From Mycobacteroides saopaulense (GTDB lineage: Bacteria > Actinomycetota > Actinomycetes > Mycobacteriales > Mycobacteriaceae): a DNA stretch of 64,000 nucleotides. Shown piece after piece: positions 37,042-50,144 of this stretch. The stretch covers positions 2,604,001 to 2,668,000 of the forward strand of contig NZ_CP010271.1 in assembly GCF_001456355.1 (NCBI RefSeq), read 5' to 3'. Below the pieces are notes generated by a model. That model was not told the DNA's origin. It searched no databases and saw nothing but the letters and a program-made list of their open reading frames with translations. The translations under genes were made by a program, and so were the position numbers. The number at the start of each line of letters is the position of its first letter. Positions within the stretch are counted from its first letter, which is position 1.

Positions 37042-38312
37042 ATCCGCGATGCTAGCCGCGCCGTTACTTCGTCGACAATCGAACCGATCGACACGGGCTG
37101 CTGCACGCCGTCCGCGAGCGTCTTGAGCTCGATGTTTCCCTCACCGATTTCCCGGTCACCGGCGACGAGCGCGATGGAGGCACCGGAGCGGTCCGCTCCG
37201 CGCATCGCCCCCTTGAGACCACGGTCTCCGTAGGCGATATCGGTGCGAATCCCGGCGTCCCGCAACTGGGCCGCCACCTTCACGAGCACCGACTTGGCGT
37301 CCTGTCCCAGCGGCACGCAGAACACCTCGCATCGCCCGCTGTCCCCCACTGTGACGCCCTCGGCCCGCAGCGCCAGCAGGGTTCTGTCCACCCCGAGCCC
37401 AAAGCCGATACCGGACAACGACTGTCCCCCGAGCTGCGCCATCAGGCCGTCGTAGCGTCCGCCGCCGCCGATCCCGGACTGCGCGCCGAGCCCGTCATGC
37501 ACGAATTCGAATGTGGTCTTGGTGTAGTAGTCCAAGCCGCGCACCAACCGTGGATTCACCACGTACTGCACGCCCAGGGCGTCCAGATGGCCGAGGACCT
37601 GGTCGAAATGCGCCTTGGCCTCCTCGGAGAGATGCTCGAGCATCAGCGGCGCATCGGCTGTCATCTCGCGCACCTCGGGCCGCTTGTCGTCGAGCACGCG
37701 AATCGGGTTGATACGGGCCCGTTCCCGCGTCGCCTCGTCTAGGTCCAGGCCGAAGAGGAATTCCTGCAACAACTCTCGATACTGCGGTCGGCAGGAGGCA
37801 TCGCCCAGCGAGCTGATCTCCAGGCGGAAGCCGGTCAACCCCAGCGACCGGTACCCGGCGTCGGCGATCGCGATCACCTCGGCGTCCAACGCCGGGTCGT
37901 CGACACCGATCGCTTCCACACCCACCTGCTGCAACTGGCGATAGCGGCCGGCCTGCGGACGCTCGTACCGGAAAAAGGGCCCGGCGTAACGAAGTTTCAC
38001 CGGGAGCTGGCCCCGGTCCAGGCCGTGTTCGATGACCGCACGCATCACCGAGGCTGTGCCCTCGGGGCGCAGCGTCACCGACCGGTCGCCACGGTCGGCG
38101 AAGGTGTACATCTCCTTGCTGACCACATCGGTGGACTCGCCCACACCACGGGCGAACAGCCCGGTGTCCTCGAAGACGGGCAGCTCGATGTAGCCGTACC
38201 CGGCCAGTCGCGCCTGCTCCAGCAGCCCGTCACGGACGGCTAGGAACTGCGCGGAATCCGGTGGCGTGTAATCCGGAATACCCTTGGGGGCGCTAAAAGT
38301 CTTCTCGCTCAC
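37038..38312 (-). CDS. hisS: Histidine-tRNA ligase
   Basis: A 424-residue class II synthetase. It opens with the usual KGIPDYTPP, has motif 2 [12 protein letters not shown], the histidine-A signature [13 protein letters not shown] and [15 protein letters not shown], then the C-terminal anticodon-binding domain. It is flanked by coupled genes on both sides: it overlaps the gloB-type gene by 4 bases and the MmpS-like gene by 4 bases. This matches the Rv2580c/Rv2581c order. Confidence 0.96.
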   Translation of the reverse strand: MSEKTFSAPKGIPDYTPPDSAQFLAVRDGLLEQARLAGYGYIELPVFEDTGLFARGVGESTDVVSKEMYTFADRGDRSVTLRPEGTASVMRAVIEHGLDRGQLPVKLRYAGPFFRYERPQAGRYRQLQQVGVEAIGVDDPALDAEVIAIADAGYRSLGLTGFRLEISSLGDASCRPQYRELLQEFLFGLDLDEATRERARINPIRVLDDKRPEVREMTADAPLMLEHLSEEAKAHFDQVLGHLDALGVQYVVNPRLVRGLDYYTKTTFEFVHDGLGAQSGIGGGGRYDGLMAQLGGQSLSGIGFGLGVDRTLLALRAEGVTVGDSGRCEVFCVPLGQDAKSVLVKVAAQLRDAGIRTDIAYGDRGLKGAMRGADRSGASIALVAGDREIGEGNIELKTLADGVQQPVSIGSIVDEVTARLASRI

Positions 38313-38980
38313 TGGACTTCCTCGAGGAACGGGTTGGCGCGTCGCTCGTCACCAATGCTGGTGGCGTTGCCATGTCCCGGCAGCACCACGGTCGAGTCAT
38401 CGCGGGTGAGCAGTTTGGCCGCGATCGAATCGAGCAGCTGCTGGTGGTTTCCACCGGGCAGATCGGTGCGCCCGATAGACATCTGGAACAGGGTGTCACC
38501 GCTGAACACCACGTCGACGGGCCCGCTGTCGCTATCGACCTCGATGCCGAACACAACCGAGCCCCGGGTGTGCCCCGGCGTGTGATCGACGGTCAGCGTG
38601 ATCCCGGCCAATTCCAGCTTGTCGCCGTCGCCGATCTCGACGAGCTCCTTGGGCTCGGCGAACTCCTGGCCCTGGATGAATTGCCCCAGCCCCGGACCGA
38701 TCCCGGCGAGCGGGTCGGCGAGCATCACGCGGTCGTCGGCGTGGATGTAGACCGGGATTCCATATTCATCGGCAAGAGGCTGCGCCGTCCAGGTGTGATC
38801 CAGGTGCCCGTGCGTCAGCAACACCGCTTCCGGGGTGAGATCACGCTCGGCCAGAATCTCCTTGACGCCGGGTATGGCGTCCTGCCCGGGGTCGATGATG
38901 ACGGCGGGGCCGCCCTCGTGTGGCGCCACGATGTAGCAGTTCGTGGCGAACATGCCCGCGGGAAAACCGGTGATCAGCAC
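38309..38980 (-). CDS. Metallo-beta-lactamase-fold hydrolase, glyoxalase II-like
   Basis: A 223-residue protein with the zinc motif H-x-H-x-D-H in [11 protein letters not shown] and a later [11 protein letters not shown] and GDTLF that complete the two-metal site. Similar proteins (Rv2581c) are annotated as glyoxalase II, which hydrolyses S-lactoylglutathione; mycobacteria lack glutathione, so the true thioester is probably different. It is coupled to hisS by a 4-base overlap. Confidence 0.9.
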   Translation of the reverse strand: MLITGFPAGMFATNCYIVAPHEGGPAVIIDPGQDAIPGVKEILAERDLTPEAVLLTHGHLDHTWTAQPLADEYGIPVYIHADDRVMLADPLAGIGPGLGQFIQGQEFAEPKELVEIGDGDKLELAGITLTVDHTPGHTRGSVVFGIEVDSDSGPVDVVFSGDTLFQMSIGRTDLPGGNHQQLLDSIAAKLLTRDDSTVVLPGHGNATSIGDERRANPFLEEVQ

Positions 38981-39126
38981 CCGACCAGCTTAGGCGGCTG
39001 CGATGAGCCGCTTGCGCGAAGAGCATCTTGAGGGCGTTGCACCTTCTCTCAGGTGTGGCTGGCACACTCTCTGGCGACCTAGATTCTTCGATGATTCCTC
39101 AACGGACGCCCTAGAAGGAGAGCACG

Positions 39127-40050
<924 letters not shown>

Positions 40051-40051
40051 C

Positions 40052-40921
40052 ATGATTTCTCGTCGCGCGCTTCTCGTCGGTGGCCTCGCAACGGTGGGGG
40101 TGGTGGCGGTCGGTTGTTCGCGAAGCGACGACCGCCAGCCCGCGCCGAACGAATTCGCCGCACTGGAAAAGAATTTCGGCGGCCGCATCGGCGTGTACGC
40201 GTTGGACACCGGTTCGGGTCGCACGGTCGGCCATCGAGCCGATGAACGCTTCCTCATGTGCTCGACGGTGAAGACCTTCATCGTGTCGGCCATCCTGCAC
40301 CGTCGCCGCAGTGTTCCTAGCCTGCTGGACAAGCGGATTCAGTACACACAGGCCGATCTTCTGGAATGGGCGCCGATCACGTCGCAGCACGTCGCCGAGG
40401 GCATGAGCGTCTCGCAGCTGTGCGATGCCACCATCCGGTACAGCGACAACACCGGCGCGAATCTGCTGATCGCCGAACTCGGCGGCCCCAAGGAGACCGA
40501 GAAGTTCGTTCGCGGCCTGGGCGACAACGTCTCTCGCATGGATCGCACCGAGGATCAGCTGAACATCCCCGACGGCGACCTGGACACCTCGACCCCGCAG
40601 CAACTGGTGACCAACCTGCGCAGACTGGTGCTCGACGAGGGGCTGGATGCCCAGGGACGCGATCTGCTCACCGACTGGTTGAAGCGGAACACCACCGGCG
40701 ATCAGTCGATCCGGGCAGGGGTTCCGTCCGGCTGGACGGTCGGCGACAAGACCGGCAGCGGATTCAAGGGCGAAACCAATGACATCGCGGTGATCTGGCC
40801 GCCGGGCCGGGCACCCATTGTCGTCGCGGTGCTCACCGTCCCCGAGGACCCGAAGTCCACTCAGGGCAAGCCCACGATTGCCGCGGCCACCCGAATCGCG
40901 TTGCAGGCCTTCGGGATCTAA
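40052..40921 (+). CDS. bla: Class A beta-lactamase, Bla_Mab-like
   Basis: A 289-residue exported lactamase that hydrolyses penicillins and cephalosporins by acylation of S71 (STVK). Other motifs: S131-D132-N133, E167 in EDQLN, and K233-T-G. The N-terminus has SRRALLVGG, a twin-arginine signal, and VAVGC (C22), a lipobox, so it may be a Tat-exported lipoprotein. The SDN motif is the notable contrast with BlaC of M. tuberculosis, which has SDG; Asn at this site is linked to poor inhibition by clavulanate in Bla_Mab. It starts one base after ppiB, and its stop overlaps the rel stop on the opposite strand. Confidence 0.93.
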   Translation: MISRRALLVGGLATVGVVAVGCSRSDDRQPAPNEFAALEKNFGGRIGVYALDTGSGRTVGHRADERFLMCSTVKTFIVSAILHRRRSVPSLLDKRIQYTQADLLEWAPITSQHVAEGMSVSQLCDATIRYSDNTGANLLIAELGGPKETEKFVRGLGDNVSRMDRTEDQLNIPDGDLDTSTPQQLVTNLRRLVLDEGLDAQGRDLLTDWLKRNTTGDQSIRAGVPSGWTVGDKTGSGFKGETNDIAVIWPPGRAPIVVAVLTVPEDPKSTQGKPTIAAATRIALQAFGI

Positions 40922-43284
40922 GCGGCCGAGGTGACCCGGTAAACGTCGTATACGCCTTCGACGTTGCGTACCACATTGAGCACGTGTCCCAGGTGCTTGG
41001 GATCACCCATCTCAAAGGTGAACCTGCTGATGGCAACTCGATCGTTCGAGGTGGTCACCGAGGCCGACAGGATGTTCACTCGCTCGTCGGCCAGCGCCCT
41101 GGTCACATCGGAAAGCAGCCGGTGCCGGTCCAGCGCCTCGACCTGGATGGCCACCAAGAAGACCGAAGACGCCGAGGGCGCCCAGTGCACCTCGATGATC
41201 CGTTCCGACTGCTGCTGTAGGGATTCGGCGTTGGTGCAGTCGGTGCGGTGCACGCTGACTCCCCCGCCGCGGGTGACGAAACCCAGGATCTGATCCCCCG
41301 GCACCGGCGTGCAGCACTTGGCGAGCTTGGTCAGCACGCCCGGCGCCCCTGGCACCGCCACCCCGACATCATCGGAGCGCCGCTGCCGGATCGGCATGGT
41401 CGACGGGGTAGACCGTTCGGCCAGTTCCTCCTCGGCACTGTCCACACCGCCGAGCTGCGCGACGAGGCGCTGCACCACGTGCCGGGCCGAGACGTGCCCC
41501 TCGCCCACCGCCGTGTAGAGCTGCGAGGTGTCCTGGTAACGCAGCTCACGGGCCAGCGAGGCCATGCCTTCGCCATTGACCAAGCGCTGCAAGGGAAGAC
41601 CACCACGGCGCACTTCGCGCGCGATGGCGTCCTTACCGGCTTCGAGTGCCTCCTCGCGACGCTCCTTGGCGAACCACTGCCGGATCTTGGCCTTCGCGCG
41701 GGGCGAGACCACGAAGGTCTGCCAGTCGCGTGAGGGTCCGGCGTTGGCGGCCTTCGAGGTGAAAACCTCTACCACTTCCCCGTTTTCGAGCTTGCGCTCC
41801 AGTGCCACCAAGCGGCCGTTGACACGCGCGCCGATGCAGCGGTGGCCCACCTCGGTGTGCACCGCATAGGCGAAATCCACAGGGGTCGATCCGGCGGGCA
41901 ACGTGATCACATCGCCCTTGGGAGTGAAGACGAAGATCTCCTGGACCGCCAAGTCATAGCGCAACGACTCCAGGAACTCGCCCGGGTCGGCGGCCTCACG
42001 CTGCCAGTCGAGCAGCTGGCGCATCCACGCCATGTCGTCGATCTCGGCGGCCGCGTGGGTAGGAGGAACGCCGTTGCGGCCCTTGGCTTCCTTGTACCGC
42101 CAGTGCGCGGCGATGCCGTACTCGGCGGTGCGGTGCATGTCGCGGGTACGAATCTGCACCTCCAGCGGCTTGCCCTCGGGGCCGACCACCGTGGTGTGCA
42201 AAGACTGGTAGACGCCGAAACGTGGTTGAGCGATGTAGTCCTTGAATCGGCCGGCCATCGGCTGCCACAGGGAGTGCACCACGCCCACCGCGGCGTAACA
42301 GTCGCGAATCTCGTCGCACAGAATCCGCACACCCACCAGATCGTGGATGTCGTCGAAGTCGCGGCCCTTGACGATCATCTTCTGGTAGATGGACCAGTAA
42401 TGCTTGGGGCGCCCCTCGACGGTGGCGCTGATGCGCGAACCGTTCAGGGTGGCAACGATTTCCGCACGGACCTTGGCCAGATAGGTATCGCGTGAGGGCG
42501 CCCGGTCGGCGACCAGTCGCACGATCTCCTCGTACTTCTTGGGGTGCAAGATTGCGAAGGACAGGTCTTCGAGCTCCCACTTGACGGTCGCCATACCCAG
42601 CCGGTGTGCCAGCGGCGCAATCACTTCGAGTGTCTCGCGGGCCTTGCGCGCTTGTTTCTCCGGCGGCAGGAACCGCATGGTGCGCATGTTGTGCAGCCGA
42701 TCGGCCACCTTGATCACCAGCACACGGGGGTCGCGCGCCATGGCGATGATCATCTTGCGGATGGTTTCGCCTTCGGCCGCGTTGCCCAGCACCACCTTGT
42801 CGAGCTTGGTCACGCCGTCGACAAGATGGGCGACCTCGGTGCCGAATTCGGCGGTCAGCTGTTCGAGGCTGTAACCGGTGTCCTCCACGGTGTCGTGCAG
42901 GATCGCGGCGACCAGCGTGGTGGTATCCATGCCCAGCTCGGCCAAAATGTTCGCGACGGCCACCGGATGAGTGATGTAGGGATCGCCCGACTTGCGGAAC
43001 TGTTCGGCGTGCCGGCTCTCCGCCACCTCGTAGGCACGCTGGAGCACCGACCGGTCTGCCTTGGGATAGAACTCGCGGTGGACGGCGATCAGCGGTTCCA
43101 GGACCGGGCTGACGGCACCGCGCTGAGCGGTCATCCGGCGTGCCAGCCGTGCCCGCACGCGACGCGATGCGCTCATGGTGCCGCCGCTGACCCGGAGTGA
43201 CTCAGTTACCGGGCCGGGGTCGTTCACGACAGGCAGGGATTCGACCGCGACCTGGTTCTCGCTGGGCACGCGCTCGTCAGCCAC
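40918..43284 (-). CDS. relA: Bifunctional (p)ppGpp synthetase/hydrolase Rel
   Basis: A 788-residue stringent-response enzyme. The HD hydrolase domain has HDTVEDTGY and RLHNMRTM; the synthetase domain has [22 protein letters not shown], and both halves are intact. TGS ([24 protein letters not shown]), zinc-finger (CCTPVPGD) and ACT domains follow in order. The length and sequence match the single Rel of mycobacteria. GTG start with a very strong AGGAGGTGA. It is downstream of apt by 30 bases and convergent with bla. Confidence 0.97.
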   Translation of the reverse strand: MADERVPSENQVAVESLPVVNDPGPVTESLRVSGGTMSASRRVRARLARRMTAQRGAVSPVLEPLIAVHREFYPKADRSVLQRAYEVAESRHAEQFRKSGDPYITHPVAVANILAELGMDTTTLVAAILHDTVEDTGYSLEQLTAEFGTEVAHLVDGVTKLDKVVLGNAAEGETIRKMIIAMARDPRVLVIKVADRLHNMRTMRFLPPEKQARKARETLEVIAPLAHRLGMATVKWELEDLSFAILHPKKYEEIVRLVADRAPSRDTYLAKVRAEIVATLNGSRISATVEGRPKHYWSIYQKMIVKGRDFDDIHDLVGVRILCDEIRDCYAAVGVVHSLWQPMAGRFKDYIAQPRFGVYQSLHTTVVGPEGKPLEVQIRTRDMHRTAEYGIAAHWRYKEAKGRNGVPPTHAAAEIDDMAWMRQLLDWQREAADPGEFLESLRYDLAVQEIFVFTPKGDVITLPAGSTPVDFAYAVHTEVGHRCIGARVNGRLVALERKLENGEVVEVFTSKAANAGPSRDWQTFVVSPRAKAKIRQWFAKERREEALEAGKDAIAREVRRGGLPLQRLVNGEGMASLARELRYQDTSQLYTAVGEGHVSARHVVQRLVAQLGGVDSAEEELAERSTPSTMPIRQRRSDDVGVAVPGAPGVLTKLAKCCTPVPGDQILGFVTRGGGVSVHRTDCTNAESLQQQSERIIEVHWAPSASSVFLVAIQVEALDRHRLLSDVTRALADERVNILSASVTTSNDRVAISRFTFEMGDPKHLGHVLNVVRNVEGVYDVYRVTSAA

Positions 43285-43314
43285 GGTTCACCTCCTACCG
43301 CCATAGATTATCTC

Positions 43315-43842
43315 TCAGATGGTGCGCAGCGCAGTTAATGGCAGCGGCGCCACGGCCCGGCGGCCACCGAGATCGGCCAGTTCCAGCACCACACCTGCGC
43401 CGATCACCTCGGCTCCGGCGACGCTGAGCAGCCTGGCCGTTGCCGCCAGCGTTCCCCCGGTAGCCAGCACGTCGTCGACGATCGCCACCCGGCGGCCGGC
43501 GAGCTCCACTCCGTCGGCGGGGATCTCCAGCGCCGCGGTGCCGTATTCGAGCTGGTAGGTCTGCGAATGCACCGGTGGCGGCAACTTCCCGGCCTTGCGT
43601 ACCGCCAACACGCCCACTCCGAGCCGGATCGCCACGGCGGCCCCCAGCAGGAAGCCGCGGGCGTCGATTCCGGCTATGAGCGTGGCACCGCGAGCGCCTT
43701 CGGCAAGCGCGTCGGTGACGCGCGACAAGCCGTCGGAGTCCGCGAACAGCGGTGTCAGATCCTTGAACTGCACCCCGGGCTCGGGAAAATCGGCGACCTC
43801 GCGGGTGAGCGACGCGACAAGCGCGGCCATCTGGTCCGTCAC
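43315..43842 (-). CDS. apt: Adenine phosphoribosyltransferase
   Basis: A 175-residue purine-salvage enzyme that makes AMP from adenine and PRPP. The PRPP motif [17 protein letters not shown] is intact, and [13 protein letters not shown] and [10 protein letters not shown] are typical. I use the GTG at 43842, which overlaps the lipoprotein stop as GTGA; the frame upstream reads antisense-like, low-similarity sequence inside the lipoprotein gene. The apt-rel pairing is widely conserved in actinobacteria. Confidence 0.94.
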   Translation of the reverse strand: MTDQMAALVASLTREVADFPEPGVQFKDLTPLFADSDGLSRVTDALAEGARGATLIAGIDARGFLLGAAVAIRLGVGVLAVRKAGKLPPPVHSQTYQLEYGTAALEIPADGVELAGRRVAIVDDVLATGGTLAATARLLSVAGAEVIGAGVVLELADLGGRRAVAPLPLTALRTI

Positions 43843-45515
43843 GCGGGCAGCACCCAACGATCCATGTTCCATCCGGCACCCCACCGAGTGACGCTCGGTG
43901 TGGCGGCGTACATCGACTTCGGCGCGATCAGCACGCGCGGCTGCCGGTAGAGCGGCAGCGTCGGCAGGTCGTTCCACAGGATCGCGGACGCATCGCCGAG
44001 CAGCCGGCTCTGGTCACGGGCATTGGTGGTCACCGCCAGCGCGGCGATGATGCCGTCGATCTGGCCGTTGGCGTAGTTCGCCGGGTTCTTGCCCTCCCGC
44101 GCGCGCAGGGCGTACGCGTCCATGAGCCACGAACCGGTCGATCCGCTGCCAGGAGCGCCACCGATGGAGCTGAGCAGCGCATCGATCTGATTGTCCCGCA
44201 ATGAATCCGGTCCCGTCTCGGGCTTGCTGACGTCCTGCACAGTGATCCCGGCGGGCTCGCAGGCCTGCGCCATGGCGGAAACGATCGCCGCACGACGCGG
44301 ATTGGGTGCCTGGTATCCCACCCGAACTGTCAGCGGCCGGTTCGCCGTGGCGGCACGGGCCGCGACGGGATCCGAACGCATGAATCGTCCCGCTTCGGCG
44401 GCGGCTTCCACCGAGGCGAACGAGTCGCCGATGCTGGTGTCCAGCCGCGCATTCATCACCGGCACACCGGCGATTCCCGCGATCGCATCGCGTGGGGTGC
44501 ACAGGGCCACCGCACGGCGCAGATCCGGAGCGCCGACCGATCCTGCGGCGCCGAAGATGAGTTGTTCCACGCCCGAGCCGGGTTCTTCGGTGAGCGCGAA
44601 ACCGTCGGGAGCGGTGAGCGTCCCGGCCGATCCGGCCGCGACGTCGACCACTTCCAGGTCCCCGTCGGAGAGGCGCTTTTGCACGTCGATGCCGCTGGGC
44701 CACACCGTGACCCGCTTGGTCACCGGCGGGTTGCCCCACCATTTGTCATTGGCGACGAGCACGACAGATCCGTCGTCGTTGTACCCGTCGAGCTTGTAGG
44801 GGCCCGACGATGGAAACTTCGACAGGTCCACATCGGACCCGAGGTTCCACTGGTTGTTCCAGAAATCGGCGATCTTCTGCAGTGTCGGCACATCGTTGGC
44901 GGCAATGGCGCCGGTCAAATCGATGTTCCCGCCGAGCTTGTCGGCCACCACGTGCCACGGCAACATCGTGGTGGCGGTGAACAACTGGGTCCAGTCCGTG
45001 AAGGCGCGATCGGGCGCGAAGGTGACCCGCGCCGTCTTCTGCCCCGGCTTGCAGTCGACCGTGGAGATGTCGGCGTATCCAGCCGTGCTGGCCGCGTCGA
45101 AATCAGGCAGCCTGCCCGACTGTGCAAACCACGCCAGCACCATGTCTTCACAGGTCACCGGCTTGCCGTCCGAGTAGACGGCCTTCTCGTTGATGGTGTA
45201 GTCCAGCACCAGCGGAATGCGGCCCACCACCTCGACGGTGCCGAAGTCGTGGTCGGCGATCACCTGGCCGTCGGGCCCGTGGAAGCCGAAACCGGTGAGC
45301 ACACGATTGAATGCCTGCGCTCCGGCCGATGCGTTGCCCTCGACACTGTTGACGTTGTATGTCGCGAGACGACCGTCAACGGCATAGTCGAGCGTCTTGG
45401 CGGCAGAGGTCCAACACGAGGTCAATAACCCCGCCGCGAGCAGCACCGTGGTCACGATGGCGCCGATTCGCGCGTTTCGTCTTGCCCCGGTCCGTGCTGG
45501 ACTCCATGAATCCAT
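43839..45515 (-). CDS. Extracytoplasmic substrate-binding lipoprotein (peptide/nickel ABC SBP_bac_5 family)
   Basis: A 558-residue lipoprotein. The signal peptide has a basic start, a hydrophobic core (about 18-32) and the lipobox LTSC with C34. The body is of the SBP_bac_5 family that captures oligopeptides for DppBCDF-type importers (FSDGKPVT-like [22 protein letters not shown]). No ABC transporter genes lie nearby; it is coupled to secF (stop TGATG) and apt. The M. tuberculosis counterpart is Rv2585c. It may serve an importer encoded elsewhere. Confidence 0.87.
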   Translation of the reverse strand: MDSWSPARTGARRNARIGAIVTTVLLAAGLLTSCWTSAAKTLDYAVDGRLATYNVNSVEGNASAGAQAFNRVLTGFGFHGPDGQVIADHDFGTVEVVGRIPLVLDYTINEKAVYSDGKPVTCEDMVLAWFAQSGRLPDFDAASTAGYADISTVDCKPGQKTARVTFAPDRAFTDWTQLFTATTMLPWHVVADKLGGNIDLTGAIAANDVPTLQKIADFWNNQWNLGSDVDLSKFPSSGPYKLDGYNDDGSVVLVANDKWWGNPPVTKRVTVWPSGIDVQKRLSDGDLEVVDVAAGSAGTLTAPDGFALTEEPGSGVEQLIFGAAGSVGAPDLRRAVALCTPRDAIAGIAGVPVMNARLDTSIGDSFASVEAAAEAGRFMRSDPVAARAATANRPLTVRVGYQAPNPRRAAIVSAMAQACEPAGITVQDVSKPETGPDSLRDNQIDALLSSIGGAPGSGSTGSWLMDAYALRAREGKNPANYANGQIDGIIAALAVTTNARDQSRLLGDASAILWNDLPTLPLYRQPRVLIAPKSMYAATPSVTRWGAGWNMDRWVLPA

Positions 45516-46759
45516 CAGTGCCGCCGCGCGTTTCGCTTACCTTGAGGGCGGGCACCGGGCCTCGGTTTGGCGGGCCGCACCCCGGTCGCCGCAGCATCGG
45601 ATGAGGCCGCTTTGACGGTTTTGCTGCCCGTGTCTGCCAGGGGCGCGGCATCGGGCTTACGGCGGCTCAACACCTTCTTGGTGTGGCTCGAGACCAGTTC
45701 CGTACGCTCACGCAACGCCACCAGCAGCGGGGTCGCGAAGAAGATGGACGAGTAGGTACCCACCAGGATGCCGACGAGCTGAACCAGCGCAAGGTCTTTC
45801 AGTGTGCCGACGCCCAGCAGCCAAATGGCTACCACGATGAGCGAGAGCACCGGGATCACCGAGATGAGGCTGGTGTTGATCGACCGCATGAACGTCTGGT
45901 TCACGGCCAGGTTGGCATGCTCGGCGAAGGTCCGCCGTGACGTGTGCTGGAACCCGTGCGTGTTCTCCTCCACCTTGTCGAACACGATCACGGTGTCGTA
46001 CAAGGAGAATCCGAGGATGGTCAGCAGGCCGATCACCGTCGCCGGGGTGACCTCGAAGCCCACCAGCGAGTACACACCCGCGGTGACCAACAGGTCGAAC
46101 ACCAGCGCGGCCAGCGCGGCGATCGCCATGTAGCGCTCGTAGCGGACCGCGATGTAGATGCCGGCCAGCACCAGGAACACGACGAGCGCGATGATCGCCT
46201 TGTTGGTGATCTGCCCGCCCCACGTCTCCGAGACGTCCGAGTCGCTGATGGAGTCGATGGACGGCTTACCGTCCGGCCCCTTGGGCGCGAACCTGTCGAA
46301 CAACGCCTTGTGCAGCTTCGCCGACTCATCGTTGTCGAGCTTCTCGGTGCGGATCTGGATCGAGGCCGTGTCACCGGTTCCGGTGACGACGATCGATTCC
46401 GCGTCGTGGCCCAGGGTTTGGCTGAACACGTCCTCCGTCTGTTGGACGGTGGCGTCGCCCTTCGGGAACCACACCTTGGTGCCGCCCTCGAAGTCGATAC
46501 CGAAGACAAATCCCTTGATGGCAATCGACAGGATCGCGATCACCATGAAGGCGCCGCTGATCCCGAACCAGAGCTTGCGCTTGCCGACGACGTCGACGGC
46601 ACCGGTTCCGGTGTACAGGCGGTAGAAAAACCCGTGTTCCGGTACCGCGCTGGTGGTCTCGACCGCCGTGGAGGTGGGCTCCTTTGCGGAGGTCTCGGCG
46701 TCTGTGACGTCCTTGTCGGTTCCGTTGCCGTTGCTCACCGTGTCGTTACTGGTGCTCAT
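45515..46759 (-). CDS. secF: Protein translocase subunit SecF
   Basis: A 414-residue, six-helix membrane subunit of the Sec accessory complex that uses the proton gradient to complete export. [13 protein letters not shown] after the first helix, [24 protein letters not shown] and [15 protein letters not shown] are hallmark segments. A Thr/Ser-rich N-terminus and a basic Pro/Ala-rich C-terminus are mycobacterial extensions. It overlaps secD by 4 bases and the downstream lipoprotein by 1 base. Confidence 0.96.
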   Translation of the reverse strand: MSTSNDTVSNGNGTDKDVTDAETSAKEPTSTAVETTSAVPEHGFFYRLYTGTGAVDVVGKRKLWFGISGAFMVIAILSIAIKGFVFGIDFEGGTKVWFPKGDATVQQTEDVFSQTLGHDAESIVVTGTGDTASIQIRTEKLDNDESAKLHKALFDRFAPKGPDGKPSIDSISDSDVSETWGGQITNKAIIALVVFLVLAGIYIAVRYERYMAIAALAALVFDLLVTAGVYSLVGFEVTPATVIGLLTILGFSLYDTVIVFDKVEENTHGFQHTSRRTFAEHANLAVNQTFMRSINTSLISVIPVLSLIVVAIWLLGVGTLKDLALVQLVGILVGTYSSIFFATPLLVALRERTELVSSHTKKVLSRRKPDAAPLADTGSKTVKAASSDAAATGVRPAKPRPGARPQGKRNARRH

Positions 46760-48513
46760 GCGTGTGCTGCCGCCTTACGTTCACGGGCAATCTGCTGGAC
46801 CGCGCCGAGCCCGTTGTACGCGGGCTTGGACAGGGTCGCGGACTTGGAGGACAGGTAGACGAGTGGCCACGTCACCAGGAAGACCACCACAACGTCGAGG
46901 ATCGTGGTGAGTCCGAGGGTGAAGGCGAAGCCCTTCACCTGCCCGATGGCCAGGATGTAGAGGACCACGGCGGCCAGCAGGGTCACCGCGTTACCCGACA
47001 GGATCGTCTTGCGGGCGCGTGCCCAACCGCGCGGTACCGCCGAGCGATACGAACGGCCTTCGCGTATCTCGTCTTTGATGCGCTCGAAGAACACCACGAA
47101 CGAGTCCGCAGTGGTACCGATACCGATGATCAGACCCGCGATACCCGCAAGATCCAGGGTGTAGGAGATGTATCTGCCCAACAACACCAGGATCGCGAAG
47201 ACCATGGCGCCGGAGGCCACCAGGGACAGCGCGGTCAGCACGCCCAGTACCCGGTAATAGATCAGCGAGTACAGCAGCACGATCGCCAAGCCGATGGCGC
47301 CCGCGATCAGGCCGGCCCTCAGCGAGGTCAATCCGAGTGTGGCCGAGACGGTTTGCGCATCGGAAGACTCGAACGAGAGCGGCAACGAACCGTACTTGAG
47401 GGCCGCCGCGAGCTGCTTGGCCGAATCGGCGGTGAACTGCCCGCTGATCTCGGTCTTGCCGCCGGGGATGGGCTCGCGAATGGCCGGAGCGCTGATCACC
47501 TTGGAGTCCAGCGTGAACGCGGTCTGGGTGCCCTGCTGCCAGTGCGCCGAGGTGTAATCGGCCCAGACCTTGGCGCCGGTGGGCTTGAATTCCATGCTCA
47601 CCACGTAGATACCGCGCTGCTGGTCCAGTCCCGAGCTGGCGTCCTTGATCTCCTCGCCGCTGATGATCGACTTGTCCAGTAGATAGGCGGCCTTGCCGCC
47701 CTGGCTGTCGTCACCGCAGGTGACCAGCGGCAGGTTCGGGTCGTCATTGCCCGCGAGCGGATCGTCGGAGTCGTAGCAGCGCGAGGCCTGAACCTGCAGC
47801 GCCAGCATCTGAATCCGCGGGTCCTCGCTCTGCCTGATCTGCTTCTCGAAGTCGATCAGCTGCTTGCGTTCCTCACCGCTGCCCGGCTTGGGCGGCAGAT
47901 CGGTGGGAGGAGCCGGAGCCGTCGTGGCATTCGGCGTCGCCGGCTTGGTCGCCGGAGCAGGTGGCGGCGGCACAGGTGTGGTGGTTTGCGCGGGGTACGG
48001 CCGCGGCTGCGGCTTCGGGGACGGCGCGGCGGGCGCAGGCTTGCCCGCACCCGGCTCCGGCGGTGTCACCTCTTGCCCGCCCGCGGGCTGACCGCCCTGC
48101 GGCGCGCCGGGCTCCGGTGTTTCCTTGGGCTGCGCCGGTACGGCCTGCACAACGGGCCGAATGTAGAGCTTGGCGGTCTGGCCCAGGTTGCGGGCCTCAC
48201 TGCCGTCGTTGCCGGGGACCGTGATGACGAGGTTGTCGCCGTCGATGATGACCTCGGATCCGGAGACACCGAGTCCGTTGACGCGCGCGTTGATGATCTG
48301 CTGCGCCTGCGTCAACGCTTCCTTGGTCGGCTTGGAACCGTCAGGGGTGCGCGCCGTCAGGGTGACGCGGGTTCCGCCCTGCAGGTCGATGCCGAGCTTG
48401 GGTTTGGGCTGCTTGTCGCCGGTCAGAAAAACCAGCAGGTAGGCGCCGATGAGCAGCACCAGGAAGGCAGCCAGGTAGCGCATGGGGTGCACAGGGGCCG
48501 ATGGCGAGGCCAC
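46756..48513 (-). CDS. secD: Protein translocase subunit SecD
   Basis: A 585-residue partner of SecF. The P1 region begins [15 protein letters not shown] after the first helix. A Pro/Ala/Thr-rich insert (about residues 130-210), absent from E. coli SecD, separates its parts. The C-terminal helices carry [29 protein letters not shown] start with AAGGAG 9 bases upstream. yajC-secD-secF is the standard order. Confidence 0.96.
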   Translation of the reverse strand: MASPSAPVHPMRYLAAFLVLLIGAYLLVFLTGDKQPKPKLGIDLQGGTRVTLTARTPDGSKPTKEALTQAQQIINARVNGLGVSGSEVIIDGDNLVITVPGNDGSEARNLGQTAKLYIRPVVQAVPAQPKETPEPGAPQGGQPAGGQEVTPPEPGAGKPAPAAPSPKPQPRPYPAQTTTPVPPPPAPATKPATPNATTAPAPPTDLPPKPGSGEERKQLIDFEKQIRQSEDPRIQMLALQVQASRCYDSDDPLAGNDDPNLPLVTCGDDSQGGKAAYLLDKSIISGEEIKDASSGLDQQRGIYVVSMEFKPTGAKVWADYTSAHWQQGTQTAFTLDSKVISAPAIREPIPGGKTEISGQFTADSAKQLAAALKYGSLPLSFESSDAQTVSATLGLTSLRAGLIAGAIGLAIVLLYSLIYYRVLGVLTALSLVASGAMVFAILVLLGRYISYTLDLAGIAGLIIGIGTTADSFVVFFERIKDEIREGRSYRSAVPRGWARARKTILSGNAVTLLAAVVLYILAIGQVKGFAFTLGLTTILDVVVVFLVTWPLVYLSSKSATLSKPAYNGLGAVQQIARERKAAAHA

Positions 48514-48583
48514 GTGTCCGGTCTCCTTGCTTGTCGAGGGCGGGTCGGGGGGCTTTCAGCGATGTGAGCAAAGGCGAAAGCCG

Positions 48584-48922
48584 CTACTCCTTGGTCAGCT
48601 CGACCCCGCTGCTCTCGACATCGCGAACCGTGCCGTCGTCGGCGGCCGCGCTGTCTTCAACCTCGTCGACGATCTTGTCGCGGACGGCAAGCTTCATCCA
48701 GCGGGTCACGACGCCGGGTGCGATCTCCAGATCCACGGTGTCGTCGGTGACGGCGGTGATGGTGCCCTGCAGGCCGGACGTGGTGTGTACCCGGTCGCCG
48801 ATCGCCAGGGACTCGTGCAGCTCGATGGTGGCGTCGAGAGCCTTGCGCTGCCGCCGGTTGGCGAAGAAGAGGAATGCGCCCATCACGAGGATGAGCGGCA
48901 AGAAGACGATGATCGATTCCAT
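48584..48922 (-). CDS. yajC: Preprotein translocase auxiliary subunit YajC
   Basis: A 112-residue protein with one N-terminal membrane helix (about 3-20) and a cytosolic domain holding the family's SLAIGDRVHTTSGLQGTITAVTDDTVDLEIAPGVV. It joins SecDF in the Sec holo-complex. It is 71 bases from secD, with no strong terminator between. The C-terminal ~25 residues are acidic and variable. Confidence 0.93.
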   Translation of the reverse strand: MESIIVFLPLILVMGAFLFFANRRQRKALDATIELHESLAIGDRVHTTSGLQGTITAVTDDTVDLEIAPGVVTRWMKLAVRDKIVDEVEDSAAADDGTVRDVESSGVELTKE

Positions 48923-49076
48923 GGCGGCTTTCGGGGTTCTTTCCGTTGGGTTTCCGTTGGGTCCAGGTCAAGGCAGGCAGGGTCGGCGTGAAACGAGCAC
49001 GCGACAAGTCACCAGTGTGCCATCTGACTCTGTGTAATCGACGCGAACCCCGGGCCTCCGCATATGCGGGTGTCTG

Positions 49077-50144
49077 TCAGTCGAACAGCCCGACTTGCCC
49101 CAGGACGTGTGGCGGCGGGGTCAAGCCCAGGTGCGTCCACGCCAGCGGCGTCGCCACACGTCCGCGCGGAGTACGGGCCAGCATCCCGGCACGCACCAGA
49201 AACGGCTCGCACACCTCTTCGACGGTGGTCGACTCCTCCCCGACCGCCACTGCCAGCGTCGACAGGCCCACCGGACCGCCGCCGAAACTACGCGTCAACG
49301 CCGAAAGCACCGCCCGGTCCAGACGATCCAGGCCCAGCTCGTCGACGTCGTACACCTCCAAGGCCGATTTGGCGACGTCCACGGTGATCACCCCGTCCGC
49401 ACGCACCTCGGCATAGTCACGGACACGCCGTAGCAATCGGTTGGCGATACGCGGGGTGCCCCGGGACCGCCGAGCGATCTCCGTGCCGGCGTCGGCCCCC
49501 AACTCGATGCCGAGGATCCCCGCCGAACGGGCCAGCACGAGTTCCAGCTCGTCGGGTTCGTAGAAGTCCATATGTGCCGTGAACCCGAACCGGTCGCGCA
49601 GCGGACCGGTCAGCGAGCCCGAGCGCGTGGTCGCACCCACCAGCGTGAACGGAGCCACTTCCAGTGGAATGGACGTCGCACCGGGCCCCTTGCCCACCAC
49701 GATGTCGACCCGGAAGTCCTCCATGGCCAGGTACAGCATTTCCTCGGCTGGCCGGGCGATCCGATGGATCTCGTCGATGAAGAGCACATCGTGTTCGACG
49801 AGGTTGCTCAGCATGGCGGCCAGGTCGCCCGCGCGTTCCAGCGCCGGCCCGGAAGTCACCCGCAGCGACGATCCGAGCTCGGCGGCGATGATCATGGCCA
49901 GCGAGGTTTTTCCCAGCCCGGGCGGTCCGGACAGCAAGATGTGGTCGGGCGTGCCGCCACGATTCTTGGCACCCGACAGCACCAGGTCCAGCTGCTCGCG
50001 CACCCTCGGCTGACCGATGAACTCCCGGAGCGACTTGGGGCGTAGCCCCGCGTCGATGTCGTTCTCGCCCACGGTGAGCGCGCCGGACATCTCGGCGCTC
50101 TCGAAGTCGTCCTCGGCGCCGTCCAGTTCGTCGAATCGACTCAT
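49077..50144 (-). CDS. ruvB: Holliday junction ATP-dependent DNA helicase RuvB
   Basis: A 355-residue AAA+ motor that drives branch migration with RuvA. Walker [14 protein letters not shown], Walker [10 protein letters not shown] and the sensor/arginine region [17 protein letters not shown] are intact, followed by the winged-helix end ([22 protein letters not shown]). It overlaps ruvA by 4 bases and is the last gene of the SOS-controlled ruvCAB operon. The 154-base spacer to yajC holds no gene. Confidence 0.97.
   Translation of the reverse strand: MSRFDELDGAEDDFESAEMSGALTVGENDIDAGLRPKSLREFIGQPRVREQLDLVLSGAKNRGGTPDHILLSGPPGLGKTSLAMIIAAELGSSLRVTSGPALERAGDLAAMLSNLVEHDVLFIDEIHRIARPAEEMLYLAMEDFRVDIVVGKGPGATSIPLEVAPFTLVGATTRSGSLTGPLRDRFGFTAHMDFYEPDELELVLARSAGILGIELGADAGTEIARRSRGTPRIANRLLRRVRDYAEVRADGVITVDVAKSALEVYDVDELGLDRLDRAVLSALTRSFGGGPVGLSTLAVAVGEESTTVEEVCEPFLVRAGMLARTPRGRVATPLAWTHLGLTPPPHVLGQVGLFD

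Noticed and set aside
38995..39012. Small hairpin GCGGCT-gcgatg-AGCCGC as a terminator
   Set aside because: It lies at the 5' ends of two divergent genes, where no transcript ends.
49009..49212. Minus-strand open frame between yajC and ruvB
   Set aside because: It runs mainly through the ruvB 3' end in another frame and has no family similarity; GC-rich DNA gives many such shadow frames.
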